Origin: JBFMFR01 sp040752025
GTDB taxonomy: Bacteria > Chloroflexota > Anaerolineae > Anaerolineales > UBA4823
Direction of reading: 5' to 3'
Assembly: GCA_040752025.1 (NCBI GenBank)
Contig: JBFMFR010000048.1
Coordinates: 1-55,555, forward strand
DNA length: 55,555 nt
This document shows, piece after piece, positions 32,224 through 39,607 of the stretch (position 1 is its first letter; each line of letters begins with the position of its first letter). The notes below the pieces were generated by a model. It was not told the DNA's origin and searched no databases. It was given only the letters and a program-made list of their open reading frames with translations. A program made the translations under genes and the position numbers.

Positions 32224-33711
32224 ATGAAAAAACGCTACCTGTGGCTGCTCGTCACCGCTCTGCTTGTGATCCTGTCAGCCTGCCAACCGGCCGCAACGCC
32301 CACGCCTGAGCCCACCTTGCCCCCCACGCAGGTCCCGACCCTGCCGCCCACGCCCGTCCCACCGCCAACGGCTGCGCCCACCGACACCCCGGCTGCCCCA
32401 GGCATCACTTTGGAGGTCACCGGCCCGGGCGGCGTGCAAAGCCTGAGCCTGGAAGACCTGCGCAAGCTGCCCGCCACGGAAGGCTACGCCGGCATCAAGA
32501 GCAGCACCGGGCGCATCACCCCACCCGCCCTGTTCAAGGGCGTGGCTTTGAAAGACCTGATGGAACTGGTCGGCGGGATGGACGCCTCCATGGGCGTGAA
32601 CATCGAAGCCGAAGATGGCTATGCCATCACCTATTCCTACGACCAGATCATGCAGGGCGACTTCATCGCCTACGATCCAGCGACCGGTGAAGAGATTACC
32701 ATCGATTCGCCGCTGACCGTGATGGTAGCTTACGAGCGCGATGGGCAGCCCCTGCCCGAAGATTCGGACGGCACTTTCCGCATCGCCATCGTCAGCGCCA
32801 AGAACAACCAGGTCACCGACGGGCACTGGGCGGTCAAATGGGTGCGCAAAGTCGAGGTCAAATCCTTTGGCGAGACCTGGCTGCTCAAGCTGGATGGCGC
32901 CATCCAGGCCGAAATCGACCGCGCCACTTTCGAATCCTGCGGCGCGCCCGGCTGCCACGCCGTCACGTGGACCGACGACAAAGCCCAGGAATGGACTGGC
33001 ATCCCCCTGTACCTGCTGGCGGGCTGGATCGACGACGAGATCAAGCACGAGGGGCCAGCCTTCAATGACGCCGTGGCAGACGCTGGTTACATCCTCAAGA
33101 TCGTGGCTGACGATGGCTACAGCGTCGAACTGGACAGCCAACTGGTCAAGCGCAATAAAGACATCCTGGTCGGCTACCTGGTGAACGGCAACCCCCTGCC
33201 CGACACGGACTACCCGCTGCGCCTGGTCGGGCCGGCCGTGGAGAAAAAACTGCAGGTTGGCAGGATCGCCGAGATTCTCCTGACCGTCAGCGGCGAAGCG
33301 CTGCCTACTCCCGAGCCGACTGCCCCGCCCGCCCCGACGGCTGCGCCGGGTGCGGAAGGCACACTGTCCATCCTGGGCCAGGTGGAGCAGCCCCTGACGC
33401 TCGATGAAGCGGGCCTGCGCGCCCTGGAAGTGGTCAAGATCAGCGCCGAACATCCCAAGAAAGGCCCACAAGAATACGAAGGCGTTCGTCTGAACGCCCT
33501 GCTGGAGCAGGCCAAGGTCAAGGCCGGGGCCAGCACACTGGTTCTGGTCGCCTCGGACGGCTATTCGGTCGAGGTCAGCCTGGAAGCCGTCCAGGCCTGC
33601 GCCGACTGCCTGGTGGCTTTCAGCGACACACAAGGCAAGTTCAACCTGGTCATGCCGGGCATGGAAAGCTCGACCTGGATCAAAGAAATCGTCACAATCG
33701 AAGTCAAATAA
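32224..33711 (+). CDS. Lipoprotein with three tandem sulfite-oxidase-fold (molybdopterin-binding-like) domains
   Basis: This 495-residue lipoprotein has signal LLVTALLVILSAC (lipid Cys near residue 19) and a Thr/Pro-rich linker (about 22-58). Three domains follow, related to the oxidoreductase molybdopterin-binding fold: about 59-215 (LSLEDLRKLPA ... FKGVALKDLMELVGG), 220-360 (WTGIPLYLLAGWIDD) and 380-495 (YEGVRLNALLEQAKV). Each has the fold's GVxLxxLL helix and ends in a strand such as VRKVEVKS or IKEIVTIEVK. None shows the Cys that binds molybdenum in MsrP-like enzymes (RLRC); the middle domain has SCGAPGCHAVTW instead. It may be a binding protein or electron-transfer partner rather than a molybdoenzyme. 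AAAGGAG precedes ATG 32224. Confidence 0.75.
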   Translation: MKKRYLWLLVTALLVILSACQPAATPTPEPTLPPTQVPTLPPTPVPPPTAAPTDTPAAPGITLEVTGPGGVQSLSLEDLRKLPATEGYAGIKSSTGRITPPALFKGVALKDLMELVGGMDASMGVNIEAEDGYAITYSYDQIMQGDFIAYDPATGEEITIDSPLTVMVAYERDGQPLPEDSDGTFRIAIVSAKNNQVTDGHWAVKWVRKVEVKSFGETWLLKLDGAIQAEIDRATFESCGAPGCHAVTWTDDKAQEWTGIPLYLLAGWIDDEIKHEGPAFNDAVADAGYILKIVADDGYSVELDSQLVKRNKDILVGYLVNGNPLPDTDYPLRLVGPAVEKKLQVGRIAEILLTVSGEALPTPEPTAPPAPTAAPGAEGTLSILGQVEQPLTLDEAGLRALEVVKISAEHPKKGPQEYEGVRLNALLEQAKVKAGASTLVLVASDGYSVEVSLEAVQACADCLVAFSDTQGKFNLVMPGMESSTWIKEIVTIEVK

Positions 33712-33718
33712 GCTTCTG

Positions 33719-33746
33719 GCAGGGGCGGGCGCAGGCCCGCCCCTGC
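33719..33746 (+). terminator. Intercistronic GC hairpin
   Basis: GCAGGGGCGGGC (33719-33730) pairs perfectly with 33735-33746 around loop GCAG. It begins 8 nt after a stop and lies 15 nt before the WtpA-like start. There is no U-tract; it could attenuate or set transcript stability between the two genes rather than end transcription. Confidence 0.6.
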
Positions 33747-33760
33747 TGCGCCAACCGATC

Positions 33761-34906
33761 ATGATGAAACCCAAGACCCTTGCCTTCGGGCTGCTCTTGC
33801 TGATCCTGCTGCTGGCCTGTGGTCGCCAGCCTGCAACGCCGTCCACCCAGATCAGTACAACTGCGCCAGCCGCGCAGAGCAGTCCTACCCAAACGCCCGC
33901 GCCGAAAGAAAAGGTGTCGCTCAAAGTCTTCTGCGCCGGCAGCCTGATCATCCCCATGGACGAGCTGGAAAAGGCCTTCGAGAGCCGCTATCCCAACATC
34001 GACGTGCTCAATGAGTGCCACGGCAGCATCCAGGTCATCCGTCACGTGACCGAACTGCACCAAAAGATCGATGTTGTGGCGACTGCCGACCACGCCCTGA
34101 TCCCCATGCTGATGTACACCAGCCAGGACCCCGAGAGCGGGGAACCTTACGCCGGCTGGTACATCCAGTTCGCCGGCAACCGCCTGGCCCTGGCTTACAC
34201 CGGGCGCAGCCGCTACGCCAATGAGATTAACGCCGAGAACTGGTACGAGGTGCTCACCCGCCCGGGAGTCAAGCTGGGCGTGGCCGACCCGCGCTTCGAC
34301 GCCTCCGGCTACCGCGCCCTGATGATCATCAAGCTGGCCGAGAAAGTCTACAACCATCCGACCCTGTTCGCCAGCCTGTTCACCGGTCAGTTCAGCATGC
34401 CGATCACCGTCCTTCCGCCCACGGAGGGGGTCACCGTGATCCAGGTGCCCGAGATCATCCAGACCCAAAAGGACGCCAGCATTGTGATCCGCGGCGCCAG
34501 CATCCAGTTGATCGCCCTGCTCGAGTCGGGCGACCTGGATTACGCCTTCGAATACGAGAGCGTGATCCAGCAGCACAACTTACAGATGGTCGCCCTCCCG
34601 GATCGCCTCAACCTGGGCTCGGTGGAGCAAAACCCCTTCTACGGCCAGGTACAGGTGCGCCTGGATTTCCAGCGCTTCGCCACGGTCAAGCCGGAGTTCA
34701 AGGGCGAGCGCATCGGCTACGGCATCACCGTGCCCGGCAATGCGCCGCATCCGCAGGAAGCCCTCCAATACATCGCCTTCCTGCTGGGCCCCGAGGGGCG
34801 GCAGATCATGGAGGGGCTTCACCATCCGGTTTTTGCCTCGCCGGTTGGCGACCACTACGCCCAAATACCTGCCAGCTTGCAGCCGCTATGCGTGGCGGGA
34901 GAATGA
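33761..34906 (+). CDS. wtpA: Tungstate/molybdate ABC transporter substrate-binding lipoprotein (WtpA-like)
   Basis: This 381-residue binding lipoprotein has signal LLLLILLLACG (lipid Cys near residue 20). The mature domain starts KVFCAGSLIIPMDELEKAFES, with NIDVLNECHGSIQVIRHVTEL, IDVVATADHALIPMLMY and VKLGVADPRFDASGYRAL following. These are the conserved segments of the WtpA/ModA-like family, which binds tungstate and molybdate with six-fold coordination through acidic side chains. Selectivity between the two oxyanions cannot be told. Two start codons lie side by side (33761 and 33764), and the upstream hairpin may influence their use. The stop overlaps the permease start. Confidence 0.88.
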   Translation: MMKPKTLAFGLLLLILLLACGRQPATPSTQISTTAPAAQSSPTQTPAPKEKVSLKVFCAGSLIIPMDELEKAFESRYPNIDVLNECHGSIQVIRHVTELHQKIDVVATADHALIPMLMYTSQDPESGEPYAGWYIQFAGNRLALAYTGRSRYANEINAENWYEVLTRPGVKLGVADPRFDASGYRALMIIKLAEKVYNHPTLFASLFTGQFSMPITVLPPTEGVTVIQVPEIIQTQKDASIVIRGASIQLIALLESGDLDYAFEYESVIQQHNLQMVALPDRLNLGSVEQNPFYGQVQVRLDFQRFATVKPEFKGERIGYGITVPGNAPHPQEALQYIAFLLGPEGRQIMEGLHHPVFASPVGDHYAQIPASLQPLCVAGE

Positions 34907-35691
34907 GCGCGCCGGGGCGGGCGGCGTTCCTGCTGGGTTTCGGCCTGGCAGGCGGCCTGCTGGTGCTGTTCGTGATCCTGCCCCTGGCCAGCACGGTCCT
35001 GGCGGTCACGCCCGCTGAGCTGCTGCAAGCCCTAGCCGATCCAGAAGTGCTGGGCTCGATCGGCCTGACCTTCTGGGCCGCCACCCTGGCCACTGGCCTG
35101 GCCCTGGTGGGCGGGGTACCCCTGGCCTACCTGTTGGCCCGCTACGATTTCCCCGGCAAAGCCCTGGTGGAGGGCGTCATCGCCCTGCCAGTGGTCATCC
35201 CGCACACTGCCGCCGGCGTGGCTTTGCTGATGGTCTTCGGCAGCCAGGGGGTGCTGGGGCGCTACCTGGCTCCGCTGGGCGTGGTTTTCACCGACCACCT
35301 GGCCGGCGTGGTGGTCGCCATGCTGTTCGTGAGCCTGCCCTACCTGGTGACGACCAGCCAGTCGGCCTTCGCCCTGGTGGACATTGAGCTGGAGCGCGCC
35401 GCCCTGGTCGAGGGAGCCAGCCCCTGGCAGGCCTTCTGGCGGGTCAGCCTGCCGATCGCCTGGCGCGGCGTGCTGGGCGGGACCCTGCTGATGTGGGCGC
35501 GCGGCATCAGCGAGTTCGGCGCGGTGGTGATCCTGGCCTACCATCCCAAGATCATGCCGGTGCTGCTCTTCGAGCGCTTCAGCGGCTTCGGCCTGAAGGC
35601 CGCCCTGCCGCTGGCTGTGCTGCTGATCCTGGTCGTGCTGGCGCTCTTCAGCCTGCTGCGCTTCCTGCTCAGAAACCTGGCTCGGGAGTGA
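34903..35691 (+). CDS. wtpB: Tungstate/molybdate ABC transporter permease (WtpB/ModB-like)
   Basis: This 262-residue inner-membrane permease has about six segments, the central LPVVIPHTAAGVALLMVFG and the ATPase-coupling EAA loop ERAALVEGASPWQAFWRVSLPIAWRGVLGG, then MWARGISEFGAVVILAYHPKIMPVLLFERF as in ModB/WtpB. ATG 34903 overlaps the preceding stop (ATGA) and follows GGGAG; ATG 34888, five codons earlier, has no ribosome site. No ATPase (wtpC) gene follows: a strong hairpin ends the unit and the next gene is on the other strand, so the ATPase must be supplied from elsewhere. Confidence 0.88.
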   Translation: MSAPGRAAFLLGFGLAGGLLVLFVILPLASTVLAVTPAELLQALADPEVLGSIGLTFWAATLATGLALVGGVPLAYLLARYDFPGKALVEGVIALPVVIPHTAAGVALLMVFGSQGVLGRYLAPLGVVFTDHLAGVVVAMLFVSLPYLVTTSQSAFALVDIELERAALVEGASPWQAFWRVSLPIAWRGVLGGTLLMWARGISEFGAVVILAYHPKIMPVLLFERFSGFGLKAALPLAVLLILVVLALFSLLRFLLRNLARE

Positions 35692-35709
35692 ACTCTGCGA
35701 TGCCCCCTG

Positions 35710-35745
35710 GCTTTGCGGAGGCGGGAGCCCCCGCCTCCGCAAAGC
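35710..35745. terminator. Bidirectional terminator hairpin
   Basis: GCTTTGCGGAGGCGGG (35710-35725) pairs perfectly over 16 bp with 35730-35745 around loop AGCC. It lies between convergent stops at 35691 (permease) and 35762 (second Kelch gene). Confidence 0.8.
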
Positions 35746-35761
35746 TTGACTGTGTGCGAAC

Positions 35762-38257
35762 TTACTTCACCGCCAGCGGGATGAAGATCGTTTGCGGATA
35801 GATCACGTTGAGCATCTCCGAATTGCTGGGGATGCCGTTGACGAAGACGGTGACCAGCGCCGGGCCGGGCAGGATGCCATCGACCGGCTCCGAAAGGTAG
35901 TTCTCGGGGTAGAACGAGCTCGGGGTCAGCCACAGCAGTTGCTCGTTGTCCAGCCGCCGCACCTGCACCAGCGGGTAGCTGATCGCCGAGCTGGTGCTCC
36001 CGCCGCCGGACGATTCGGCATAGCCATAGCCGCGCAGGCCTTCCCCCTCGGACAGGAAAGACAGGCCCAGGCCCAGCTTGGCCGGCGGGTTGACCAGGGC
36101 CGGGCGCCAGGCTTCCTGGAACCCCAGGCCAGGATCGTAAACCTCTGCAGTGATGCTTCCCACCAGCACTTTGCCGTTCAGCAGCAGCGTGGCCGTGTGA
36201 CCGGATTGACCAACGTTCAGATCATCCACAGAAGTCCAGATATCCAGCCCGGGGTCGTAGACCTCGGCGCTGGTGTAGCCAGCGCCACCGCCCGCCACCA
36301 GCACTTTGCCCGAGGGCAGCAGCGTGGCCGTGTGACTACCATAAGTATTATTCAATGCGTCAACGTTCGTCCAGGTGTCGGCCGCCGGATCGTAGATCTC
36401 GGCGCTGGAAAGGGCATTGAAGCCAACATCGAAACCACCCACCACGAGCACCTTGCCAGTTGGCAGCAAGGTGGCAGTATGCCTTTCGCGGGCCGCGTTG
36501 AGATCATCGGCGACCGTCCAGGTATCAGCAGCCGGGTCGTAGATCTCGGCGCTGAAAAGGAGGCCGCCGCCAGAGCCGTACCCTCCCGCCACGAGCACGC
36601 GCCCATCTGCCAGCAGCGTGGCGGTGTGGTTCTGGCGGCCCTGATGCAAATCAGCCACAAACGTCCAGGTGCCGGCAGCCGGGTCGTAGATCTCAACACT
36701 GGACAAGAAGCCGCTAGAGTTGCCCCCTCCCGCCACGAGCACGCGCCCATCCGCCAGCAGCGTGGCGGTGGGGTAATTACGTCTGAGGTTCATGCTGGCT
36801 GCGCTCGTAAAGGTGGCGGTGGCGGGTTCATAGATCTCCGCGCTACTATAATCACCACCACTGCCTTGGCCCCCTGCCAATAACACGCGGCCATCCGGCA
36901 GTAGCGTCGCTGTATGGTTCTTGCGGGCATCCACCATGTTGCCAACGTACGTCCAGGTACCGGCAACCGGGTCATAGACCTCGGCGCTGTAGAAAATGGT
37001 ACCCGTGAGACTATCGTTCCCCCCAGCCAGCAACACTTTGCCATCTGGCAGCAGCGTGGCCGTGTGATTCCCGCGGCGGTCGTTCATTGTTGCGACTGCC
37101 GTCCAGTCCGGTTCAGCCGGGTCGTAAACTTCCGTGCTGGCCAGGGGGCCGCTGGGCAGATGGCCACCATCGCCGCCGGTCACCAGCACCTGCCCATCCG
37201 CCAGCAACATGGTCGTGTGGCGTGAGCGGTTGGTGTTGAGCGCGTCCACCACCGTCCAGGTGTTAGCCGAGTAGTCATACACCTCCACGCTGGTCAGGTT
37301 CTCGCCTCCCATGACCATCACTTTGCCATTCGGCAGGCGCACGGCGGTGTGGAAGCGGCGGGCGACGTTCAGGTTGGCCTTGAGCGTCCAGGTGCCCGTG
37401 GCCGGGTTGTAGGTCTCTGCGGTGCCTGTGGCAGCAGCCGTGCCGCCCGCCACCAGCACCCTCCCCTGTGCTGTCAACTGAGTGGCGGTGTGGCTGTAGC
37501 GGGCTGTGTTCAGGTCGCCGGTGGGCGTCCAGGTGTCGGCCACCGGATCGTAGATCTCGGCGCTGAGCAAAGTGCCGCCCGCCCCACTGCCCCCGGCTAC
37601 CAGCACCTTGCCATCCGACAGCAGCGTGGCGGTGTGGGCCTGGCGGCCCACGTTCATCTGCGCGGTCTGTTTCCAGGCATTCTTACTCGAATCGTAGATC
37701 TCGGCCCTGTCGAGCACGTCGCTGCCGGTGTACCCACCGGCCACCAGCACGCGCCCGTCCGCCAGCAGCGTGGCGGTGTGGTTCCGGCGCGCATAGGTCA
37801 AAGCGTTGGCCTGGAACCAGCTATTGTGCTGGGCATCGTAGATCTCCACGCTGCCCAGCACGGCGCTGCCGCTGTAGCCCCCCGCTGCCAGCACGCGCCC
37901 GTCCGCCAGCAGCAGCGCGGCGTGGTCGTAGCGGGCGTGGCTCATCGCATGAGCATTGCTCCACAGATTCGTGTGCGGGTTATAAACCTCAACGCTCTGG
38001 AAGACGCCGCCGCTGTTGTTGCGCCCGCCGGCCACCAGCACGCGCCCATCGGCCAGCAGCGTGGCGGTGTGCGCAATGCGCGCCGTGTTGAGCGCATCCA
38101 CGTTGGTCCACACCCCGGCCGCCTGGGCGCTGCCCCCCAGCGGCGAGGGCGCCGCCAGGCCGGCCAGCAAGCTGAGCAGCAGCAACAGGCTGGCCCACAC
38201 CTGCCGGCGGCGCGAACTGGTTTGATTTTTGTAAAGATGTAAACGGTTTACGTTCAT
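35762..38257 (-). CDS. Secreted 14-blade Kelch-repeat protein (copy 2)
   Basis: This 831-residue exported protein is a clear paralogue of the Kelch protein at 25697-28183. It has the same signal-peptide design (LLLLLSLLAGLAAPSPLGGSAQA), 14 Kelch blades, and an Ig-like C-terminal domain ending IFIPLAVK. Blades 1-7 and the last 110 residues are much more alike between the copies than blades 9-13. The last blade is truncated (LVGS instead of LVAGG). AAGGATG lies 7 nt before ATG 38257. It follows a lipoprotein gene by 73 nt in a minus-strand run with the small protein and BTAD regulator. Confidence 0.88.
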   Translation of the reverse strand: MNVNRLHLYKNQTSSRRRQVWASLLLLLSLLAGLAAPSPLGGSAQAAGVWTNVDALNTARIAHTATLLADGRVLVAGGRNNSGGVFQSVEVYNPHTNLWSNAHAMSHARYDHAALLLADGRVLAAGGYSGSAVLGSVEIYDAQHNSWFQANALTYARRNHTATLLADGRVLVAGGYTGSDVLDRAEIYDSSKNAWKQTAQMNVGRQAHTATLLSDGKVLVAGGSGAGGTLLSAEIYDPVADTWTPTGDLNTARYSHTATQLTAQGRVLVAGGTAAATGTAETYNPATGTWTLKANLNVARRFHTAVRLPNGKVMVMGGENLTSVEVYDYSANTWTVVDALNTNRSRHTTMLLADGQVLVTGGDGGHLPSGPLASTEVYDPAEPDWTAVATMNDRRGNHTATLLPDGKVLLAGGNDSLTGTIFYSAEVYDPVAGTWTYVGNMVDARKNHTATLLPDGRVLLAGGQGSGGDYSSAEIYEPATATFTSAASMNLRRNYPTATLLADGRVLVAGGGNSSGFLSSVEIYDPAAGTWTFVADLHQGRQNHTATLLADGRVLVAGGYGSGGGLLFSAEIYDPAADTWTVADDLNAARERHTATLLPTGKVLVVGGFDVGFNALSSAEIYDPAADTWTNVDALNNTYGSHTATLLPSGKVLVAGGGAGYTSAEVYDPGLDIWTSVDDLNVGQSGHTATLLLNGKVLVGSITAEVYDPGLGFQEAWRPALVNPPAKLGLGLSFLSEGEGLRGYGYAESSGGGSTSSAISYPLVQVRRLDNEQLLWLTPSSFYPENYLSEPVDGILPGPALVTVFVNGIPSNSEMLNVIYPQTIFIPLAVK

Positions 38258-38330
38258 TTTTCAGCATCCTTTGTTGATTCAAAATATCTGAGAAATCTGT
38301 GCAATCTGCGGATAAAAAAACGACAGCAAC

Positions 38331-39158
38331 CTATTTCAAGTGAAAAACTGGCGGGATGCGCCCGGCAATGTTGTTCGCTGCCTGGCTCACCCGCTCGAAA
38401 GCCGTTGCCTCATCGATGTTGTCGCCATGGACCAGATCGATCCCCGCCACGGTGTTCCCCGTTACCCAGATCAGCAGGTCCTGGCGTACGCCATTGCTAA
38501 AATCCTTCCAGACCCACCAGGCGATCTCGCCCGGCCCTTCCAGCGTGCGGGACACAAAGGCCGGGTTGCCTGCCGACATCCCGCTCAATTTTATGAGAAT
38601 GCTCTTGTGATCCCCAGCGGCATCCCAAACTTTGATCTGCTCCAGGGTGGGCTGATCAATAACCAGCCCAAAAGCGCTGAGCTGGAAGACGCGCCCGCTC
38701 CAGAAATTGAGCGCTGCCTGGCCTTGCAGGGCGTAGGCGCTGACCACGTGTACGCCCTGGCTGGCTTCCGTGTAGATGCAGCTCCCACCGTTGACCTGTG
38801 GCGCTTTCAAGGTTTCACCAGAGAGGATGGCGGCGGCCTCCTCGGGGGCGAGCAGGCTGCACGGATCGAGGGCAACCTCTCCTTGCGCGACAGGCGTACC
38901 GGCCAGCGGTGGGACCAGGGTAGGCGTGGCTGGCGGGGGCGCCTGCGTGGCCGTCGCCGCTGGTGGGGCCTGCGTGGCGGGCAGCGGCGTGCGCGTCGGC
39001 ATGGCTGCCACCGTGAGGGCCACCGCGGTCTCAGGAGCGACATTAGCCGAAGCGACGGGCTGCATCAATGGCAGGTTACAGGCTACGCTTAGCAGCCACA
39101 AGGCAGCCAGGATGGCTGTCAATGTAAAGAGGGGTGATTTGGATTGTTTTTGGTTCAT
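38331..39158 (-). CDS. Secreted lipoprotein, DUF3558-like
   Basis: This 275-residue lipoprotein has signal ILAALWLLSVAC (lipid Cys near 27), a long Pro/Thr/Ala linker (about 45-95) and a domain starting VALDPCSLLAPEEAAAILSG with GGSCIYTEAS about 25 residues later. A conserved PCxLL...C-Y spacing like this is typical for DUF3558 lipoproteins, where the two Cys may form a disulfide; the role is unknown. GGAG lies 8 nt before ATG 39158. It begins 16 nt after the small RLW protein and precedes the second Kelch gene, so it is an extra member of this module compared with the first one. Confidence 0.78.
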   Translation of the reverse strand: MNQKQSKSPLFTLTAILAALWLLSVACNLPLMQPVASANVAPETAVALTVAAMPTRTPLPATQAPPAATATQAPPPATPTLVPPLAGTPVAQGEVALDPCSLLAPEEAAAILSGETLKAPQVNGGSCIYTEASQGVHVVSAYALQGQAALNFWSGRVFQLSAFGLVIDQPTLEQIKVWDAAGDHKSILIKLSGMSAGNPAFVSRTLEGPGEIAWWVWKDFSNGVRQDLLIWVTGNTVAGIDLVHGDNIDEATAFERVSQAANNIAGRIPPVFHLK

Positions 39159-39174
39159 TTTTATTTCTCCGCGT

Positions 39175-39450
39175 TCAGTTTTGAATAGCAGGGCCTGGCA
39201 TATCCTCAGGTTGGATCAAAGCCTTCAAATCGCCCTGCTCCCCTAATTGAAGCAAAATGAAATCGTTCAATTCAGCCAAAGAGGTAAAGTACAGGCGTTG
39301 GCTGGTGACCACGTTCTCCACTGAGCCGCGCCACTGGGAGCAGTTCTCGCCAGTAGGAACAGCGGGCACCCGCCCATCTGCGTTCAGGCTGGCTTCCAGC
39401 CACAGGCGGACGACAAACAGGTATCGATGAGGGTCGAAGGGTGTGTCCAT
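39175..39450 (-). CDS. Small RLW/WR-motif protein (copy 2)
   Basis: This 91-residue soluble protein of the same type as 28180-28392 has HRYLFVVRLWLEA, then SQWRGSVENVVTSQRLYF and TSLAELNDFILLQL. It differs by an insert of about 15 residues between the first two elements. There is no Shine-Dalgarno before ATG 39450; a -10 TAGAAT ends 9 nt before it, so the transcript is probably leaderless. It is the first gene of a putative small protein-lipoprotein-Kelch transcript just downstream of the BTAD regulator gene. Confidence 0.75.
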   Translation of the reverse strand: MDTPFDPHRYLFVVRLWLEASLNADGRVPAVPTGENCSQWRGSVENVVTSQRLYFTSLAELNDFILLQLGEQGDLKALIQPEDMPGPAIQN

Positions 39451-39459
39451 ATGCTTCGA

Positions 39460-39521
39460 ATTCTACGCATCAGGCGTCCAAAAAGCGTCCAAAAAATTTG
39501 GCGTCCGATAAATTGGCGTCC
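39460..39521 (-). promoter_or_regulatory. Promoter with GGACGC direct repeats, SARP-operator-like
   Basis: On the minus strand GGACGC occurs four times (39521-39516, 39506-39501, 39490-39485, 39479-39474), mostly after a T-run and followed by C or T. The last two are 11 bp apart. The last ends exactly 8 nt before the -10 TAGAAT (39465-39460), and no consensus -35 is seen. SARP/BTAD activators are known to bind direct repeats 11 or 22 bp apart with the final repeat 8 bp upstream of the -10. The spacing of the two distal repeats (15 and 16 bp) does not follow the rule. Confidence 0.65.
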
Positions 39522-39607
39522 AAAAAACCCCCAAGCGCGAATTCGCCCGGCAGATTCAAGCCCACCGGGCGATCATGCTGAATATTTTGTGTTGGGGAAA
39601 CACGGGC

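Noticed and set aside
32275..33957. 560-codon minus-strand open frame across the molybdopterin-fold lipoprotein
   Set aside because: The coding motifs, promoter and ribosome site are on the plus strand.
36352..36750. Minus-strand frames inside the second Kelch gene that resemble repeats
   Set aside because: They are out-of-frame readings of the Kelch blades.
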